Under the pieces are notes generated by a model, which saw only the letters and a list, made by a program, of their open reading frames with translations, was not told the origin of the DNA and did not search any database. Shown in pieces: positions 25,901 to 27,797 of a DNA stretch of 27,797 nucleotides. Each line of letters begins with the position of its first letter. The stretch's first letter is position 1. The position numbers and the translations under genes were made by a program. The DNA is from Dialister sp. (lineage in GTDB: Bacteria; Bacillota; Negativicutes; Veillonellales; Dialisteraceae): the NCBI GenBank assembly GCA_022722495.1, contig JAIJLI010000009.1, forward strand, positions 1 through 27,797, given 5' to 3'.

Positions 25901-26275
25901 GGTACTAGGACGATGATGCTGAGGCCAGTTGAACTCAATGCCACCGCTGATCCACGGACCAGTCAACCCCACCAATGCCGGTTTGATGACATGATTATAA
26001 TATACAAAGTGACGCTGCTTGATCTTATCGTATGCCATCTGCACACGACCGCCCAACTCGGGCAGAATCATCACCTTGATGTATTCATTCTCAATCCAGA
26101 TGGCGTGCCACTCCTTATCCACCTTTTCATCGCTGATACTCTCGATGACAGGATAAGGATAAACCACACCACTCGAACCCTGATAAACTCGTTTTTCCAA
26201 GAAAATAGGATTCTTCTCAGGGGTTCCCACCTCATAGGTTGGAATCACCACTGTTTCTCTCCAAGCTTTTACCAT
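22955..26275 (-). CDS. DUF5107 domain protein with long TPR array, cytoplasmic
   Basis: This encodes 1106 residues without signal peptide or membrane segment. Residues about 15-340 are a DUF5107 domain, with a galactose-mutarotase-like beta-sandwich pattern (WHAIWIENEYIKVMILPELG, then GRVQMAYD, GGIEFNWPQHHRPSTY, LWWANPAVAVN). A short Ig-like stretch follows (about 350-430). From about 455 to the end are many tetratricopeptide-like helix pairs (NALGLWYIRKCRFDKAEEYL, YYFLGCAYEATGEMEKAKVC). Domain identity is recalled from the family. The biochemical role is not established to my knowledge; the sugar-handling fold and position suggest action on a carbohydrate or its oligomer in the cytoplasm. 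It starts only 6 bases after the sugar-porter stop, so the two are translated from one mRNA and probably work on the same sugar. Confidence 0.85.
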   Translation of the reverse strand: MVKAWRETVVIPTYEVGTPEKNPIFLEKRVYQGSSGVVYPYPVIESISDEKVDKEWHAIWIENEYIKVMILPELGGRVQMAYDKIKQRHFVYYNHVIKPALVGLTGPWISGGIEFNWPQHHRPSTYLPVDSTIEENEDGSVTVWVNEMEKMFHQKGMAGFTLRPGKAYLEIKGRLYNRTNMPQTFLWWANPAVAVNDYYQSVFPQDINAVFDHGKRAVSSFPIATGTYYKMDYSAGVDISNYKNIKVPTSYMGVNSKFDFEGGYENDTQAGMLHVANHHVSPGKKQWTWGNGDFGQAWDRNLTDTDGPYIELMAGVFTENQPDFTWLMPYEEKRFTQYFMPYRELGVVKCANKDLIMNINMVDEDGKMTTADATGKVNFKLFATSKQQVKVVLRNDNGTVYYEKEAAVDPENLLDETVAVGDSSIGQLTFELTSPEGKHLLSWHAEPDEIRPIPDPAEAALLPEQIKTNDQLYLTGLHLEQYRHATYSPVDYYEEALRRDPMDYRCNNALGLWYIRKCRFDKAEEYLRRAVKVLMKRNPNPYDGEPIFNLGLALKYQYKMDEAYDMFYKSTWNAAWQDAGFFSCAEISVMQHRMDDAEEEIESCLIRNTHNHKARGLKASILRLTGRKQEAIECCKESLAIDRFNYYCLYELYLLTDDKKYMEQVAEMMHGMSNNYDELALDYVSAGLYAEALQIWQLAIEQGAVTPMTYYYMGWIGDTAAFKEAEKYASDYCFPNHAEASLALKAALSAFEGGADATLGSKANYYLGCLYYDKRQYELAIGYWQNSAAKDAQFPTVWRNLALAEFNKLHEEDTALVHMEKAFALDTTDARILMELDQLYKRMGKAHADRLANLQKYPELIAKRDDLLLDEITLLNQTGKYEEAMKKLDAHQFHPWEGGEGKVSGQYQLSRLELAKKSLVANDYDKAITLLEQCLEYPHHLGEGKLYGAQENDFYYFLGCAYEATGEMEKAKVCWEKATEGPQEPAAAMYYNDAKPDKIFYQGLALIKLGRQDEANGRFYKLVNYGKNHLFEDVVMDYFAVSLPDLQIWEGNLNLSNQIHCKYMLALGFEGLGDKKHAERYLAEASALDVNHLGILSFKTLIELGF

Positions 26276-26281
26276 AATTAT

Positions 26282-27670
26282 TTAATGTTTTATTAATTCT
26301 TTTTCCAATTCTTCGAGTGATTTGCCTTTGGTCTCAGGTAACAGTAAAGAGACGAAGAGGAAACCACCCAGACATACAGCACTATAAATCCAGAAGGTGC
26401 CATAACTGCCCAGTGCCACATTGAGCAATGGGAATGTATAAGTAAGCGTAGAACTTCCCACCCAGAGGGCAAAGGTACTGGTAGCTACCGCTACGGCACG
26501 CACCCTGTTGGGGAAGATTTCAGCTAGAAGCACCCAGGTAACAGGTCCCAGGGTCATCGCATAGCAGGCGATGGCTGCCACTACCAGGACTATCATAAAC
26601 CATCCTGTAATCTGGAAGAAATAACAGATGCCCAGAATAAGATAGATGCCGCAAAGTCCGCCGGCACCCAGTTTCATCAAAGCCTTTCTACCCCATTTAT
26701 CTACCGTGAAGATGGCAACAAATGTAAAGATAACATTGGCTATTCCTGTTACCACGATATTGAAAAGCACATCACCGATGGCATAACCTGCCGATTGGAA
26801 TATCTCCTGCGCATAATTGAAGATGACATTCGTTCCGCACCATTGCTGGAAGAAGGCAACCACCACACCCAGCAGGAGCACCTTGCGATAAGGCTTGCTG
26901 AACAAGGTCTTCAGTCCTGCCTGCGAGGAGTCCTTTTCGTTTGCCTCTCTCACGGCCTGCAACCCAGCCTGCGCATAGCTGTTTCCACCTATCTTATTCA
27001 ATGTAACGAAAGCTTTCTTTTCTCTATTTTTCATAGCCAGCCAACGGGGGCTTTCTGGAATGAAGCAAGCCATCACACAGAAAACTGCCGCCGGAAAGGC
27101 TGCCGCCCAGAACATCCATCGCCAAGCCATCTGCCCATTCCAGGATGCAGCAATATCTGCCGATGAGAAAGAAGCTGGGATAGGTTCTGCTATCAGCCAG
27201 TTGGTTATCTGGGCTGCCAGGATACCAAGCACGATGGTCAATTGGTTCAAAGAAACCAGTTTTCCCCTGATGGAAGTAGGTGCCACTTCTGCAATATACA
27301 TAGGTGAAAGTCCAGAAGCCACTCCGATACCGATGCCTCCGAAGAAACGGGCCACCAGAAAGTAGCTGAAGGTATCAGCCATTCCCGTTGCTATCGCCGA
27401 GAAGAAAAAGATCAGGGCGGCAACAATCAGAAGCTTCTTTCTTCCGATACGGTCGGCAAGCGAACCGCAGAGCATCGCTCCAATCAGACAGCCTATCAAG
27501 GCGATGGTCATCGCCAAACCTTGGTCTGAAGGGTTATCGGCTATCTGATAATACAGTTCGTAGAAGGGTTTGGCACCACCAATCACTACCCAATCGTAAC
27601 CGAACAGCAATCCCCCCATCGCCGATACCAGACAGATGAAATACACAAATCTTTTGTTTATTCTTTCCAT
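26282..27670 (-). CDS. MFS sugar porter (sugar:proton symporter family)
   Basis: This encodes 462 residues, about 12 hydrophobic helices. The sugar-porter signatures are present in order: GGLLFGYDWVVIGGA in TM1, ADRIGRKK in loop 2-3, RFFGGIGIGVASGLSPMYIAEV and then AP in TM4-5, PESPRWLAMK after TM6, DKWGRKALMK in loop 8-9, WVLLAEIFPNRVRA near TM10, and PETKGKSLEELEKE at the end. Such inner-membrane carriers take up free monosaccharides such as xylose, arabinose, galactose or glucose with protons. It resembles XylE-type proteins of Bacteroidota, but substrate residues cannot be assigned by eye. It leads an operon with the DUF5107-TPR gene. The group II intron end lies 28 bases upstream of its ATG, so its native promoter must be within or beyond the intron. 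Confidence 0.95.
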   Translation of the reverse strand: MERINKRFVYFICLVSAMGGLLFGYDWVVIGGAKPFYELYYQIADNPSDQGLAMTIALIGCLIGAMLCGSLADRIGRKKLLIVAALIFFFSAIATGMADTFSYFLVARFFGGIGIGVASGLSPMYIAEVAPTSIRGKLVSLNQLTIVLGILAAQITNWLIAEPIPASFSSADIAASWNGQMAWRWMFWAAAFPAAVFCVMACFIPESPRWLAMKNREKKAFVTLNKIGGNSYAQAGLQAVREANEKDSSQAGLKTLFSKPYRKVLLLGVVVAFFQQWCGTNVIFNYAQEIFQSAGYAIGDVLFNIVVTGIANVIFTFVAIFTVDKWGRKALMKLGAGGLCGIYLILGICYFFQITGWFMIVLVVAAIACYAMTLGPVTWVLLAEIFPNRVRAVAVATSTFALWVGSSTLTYTFPLLNVALGSYGTFWIYSAVCLGGFLFVSLLLPETKGKSLEELEKELIKH

Positions 27671-27698
27671 GGCAGTTGTTATAATTTGTTATTTGATT

Positions 27699-27797
27699 GT
27701 CGAGTAAGGGGAGGGATTTTCACCCACCCTTCTCTCGGAACCGTGCTTGAAAGTCTCCCCTCACACGGCTCTTCGCACTTACTCTTTGTTAATTTTA
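27699..27797 (-). mobile_element. Group II intron 3' end (domains V and VI), partial
   Basis: Read on the minus strand, 27771-27738 folds as a textbook 34-nt domain V. GAGCCGUG pairs with CACGGUUC (8 bp, with the AGC catalytic triad), then comes a 2-nt AG bulge, a 6-bp upper stem UGAGGG/CUUUCA and a GAGA tetraloop. Domain VI follows (27737-27699), with arms CGAG/CUCG and AAGGG/CCCUU, and an unpaired A seven bases from the end ACUCGAC, the expected branch point. The intron therefore ends at 27699. The rest, including any reverse transcriptase/maturase gene, lies beyond the window. Orientation matches the sugar porter. Confidence 0.9.

Noticed and set aside
24959..26296. A 445-codon open frame on the + strand, antisense to the DUF5107-TPR gene
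   Set aside because: No family features; shadow of a real gene on the other strand. The same holds for the 406-codon frame at 3886-5106 inside GH43.
1..27797. CRISPR arrays, tRNA or rRNA genes, and complete insertion sequences
   Set aside because: I looked for regularly spaced repeats, tRNA-like ends, rRNA-like segments and transposase motifs and saw none; the only mobile DNA found is the intron end at the right edge.

Overview
The window looks like a Bacteroidota chromosome segment, most like a gut Prevotella/Segatella. It has a SusC/SusD pair, a hybrid two-component sensor-regulator (HTCS), many secreted glycoside hydrolases, starts without clear Shine-Dalgarno sequences, and TAnnTTTG-type -7 promoter boxes in the intergenic regions. 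Genus is an inference from protein style, not from a marker gene.

Layout. (1) 1-99 (+): the last 32 codons of what looks like feoB, then a strong terminator shared with the convergent operon. (2) 10166-168 (-): a polysaccharide utilization locus (PUL) operon of SusC-like receptor, SusD-like lipoprotein, a double-module GH43 enzyme and a GH115 alpha-glucuronidase, with a possible attenuator hairpin between susD and the enzymes. (3) 10419-14474 (+): a full HTCS divergent from susC, followed by a GH28 pectinase-type enzyme (14611-16062) with its own promoter. (4) 16063-16595: no intact gene; it holds two terminators and a heavily deleted remnant of an AAA-ATPase/PD-(D/E)XK family gene. (5) 21641-16596 (-): a GH35 -> GH2 operon, divergent from an AraC-type regulator (21957-22859, +). 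(6) 27670-22955 (-): a sugar-porter MFS transporter followed at once by a cytoplasmic DUF5107-TPR protein. (7) 27699-27797: the 3' end (domains V and VI) of a group II intron in the same direction as the transporter, ending 28 bp before its start codon.

How it may work. The HTCS probably senses an imported oligosaccharide in the periplasm and activates the susC operon. SusC/SusD import fragments, and GH115 and GH43 (expected to remove glucuronic acid and arabinofuranose) strip side chains in the periplasm. This points to glucuronoarabinoxylan or a similarly decorated glycan, but no endo-acting backbone enzyme and no surface-glycan-binding protein follows susD, so initial cleavage must come from elsewhere. 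GH28, GH35 and GH2 suggest pectin-type or galactose/uronate-bearing side chains, and the AraC protein is the natural regulator of the GH35-GH2 operon. Released sugars could enter through the MFS porter. The substrate assignment is inference from family membership only.
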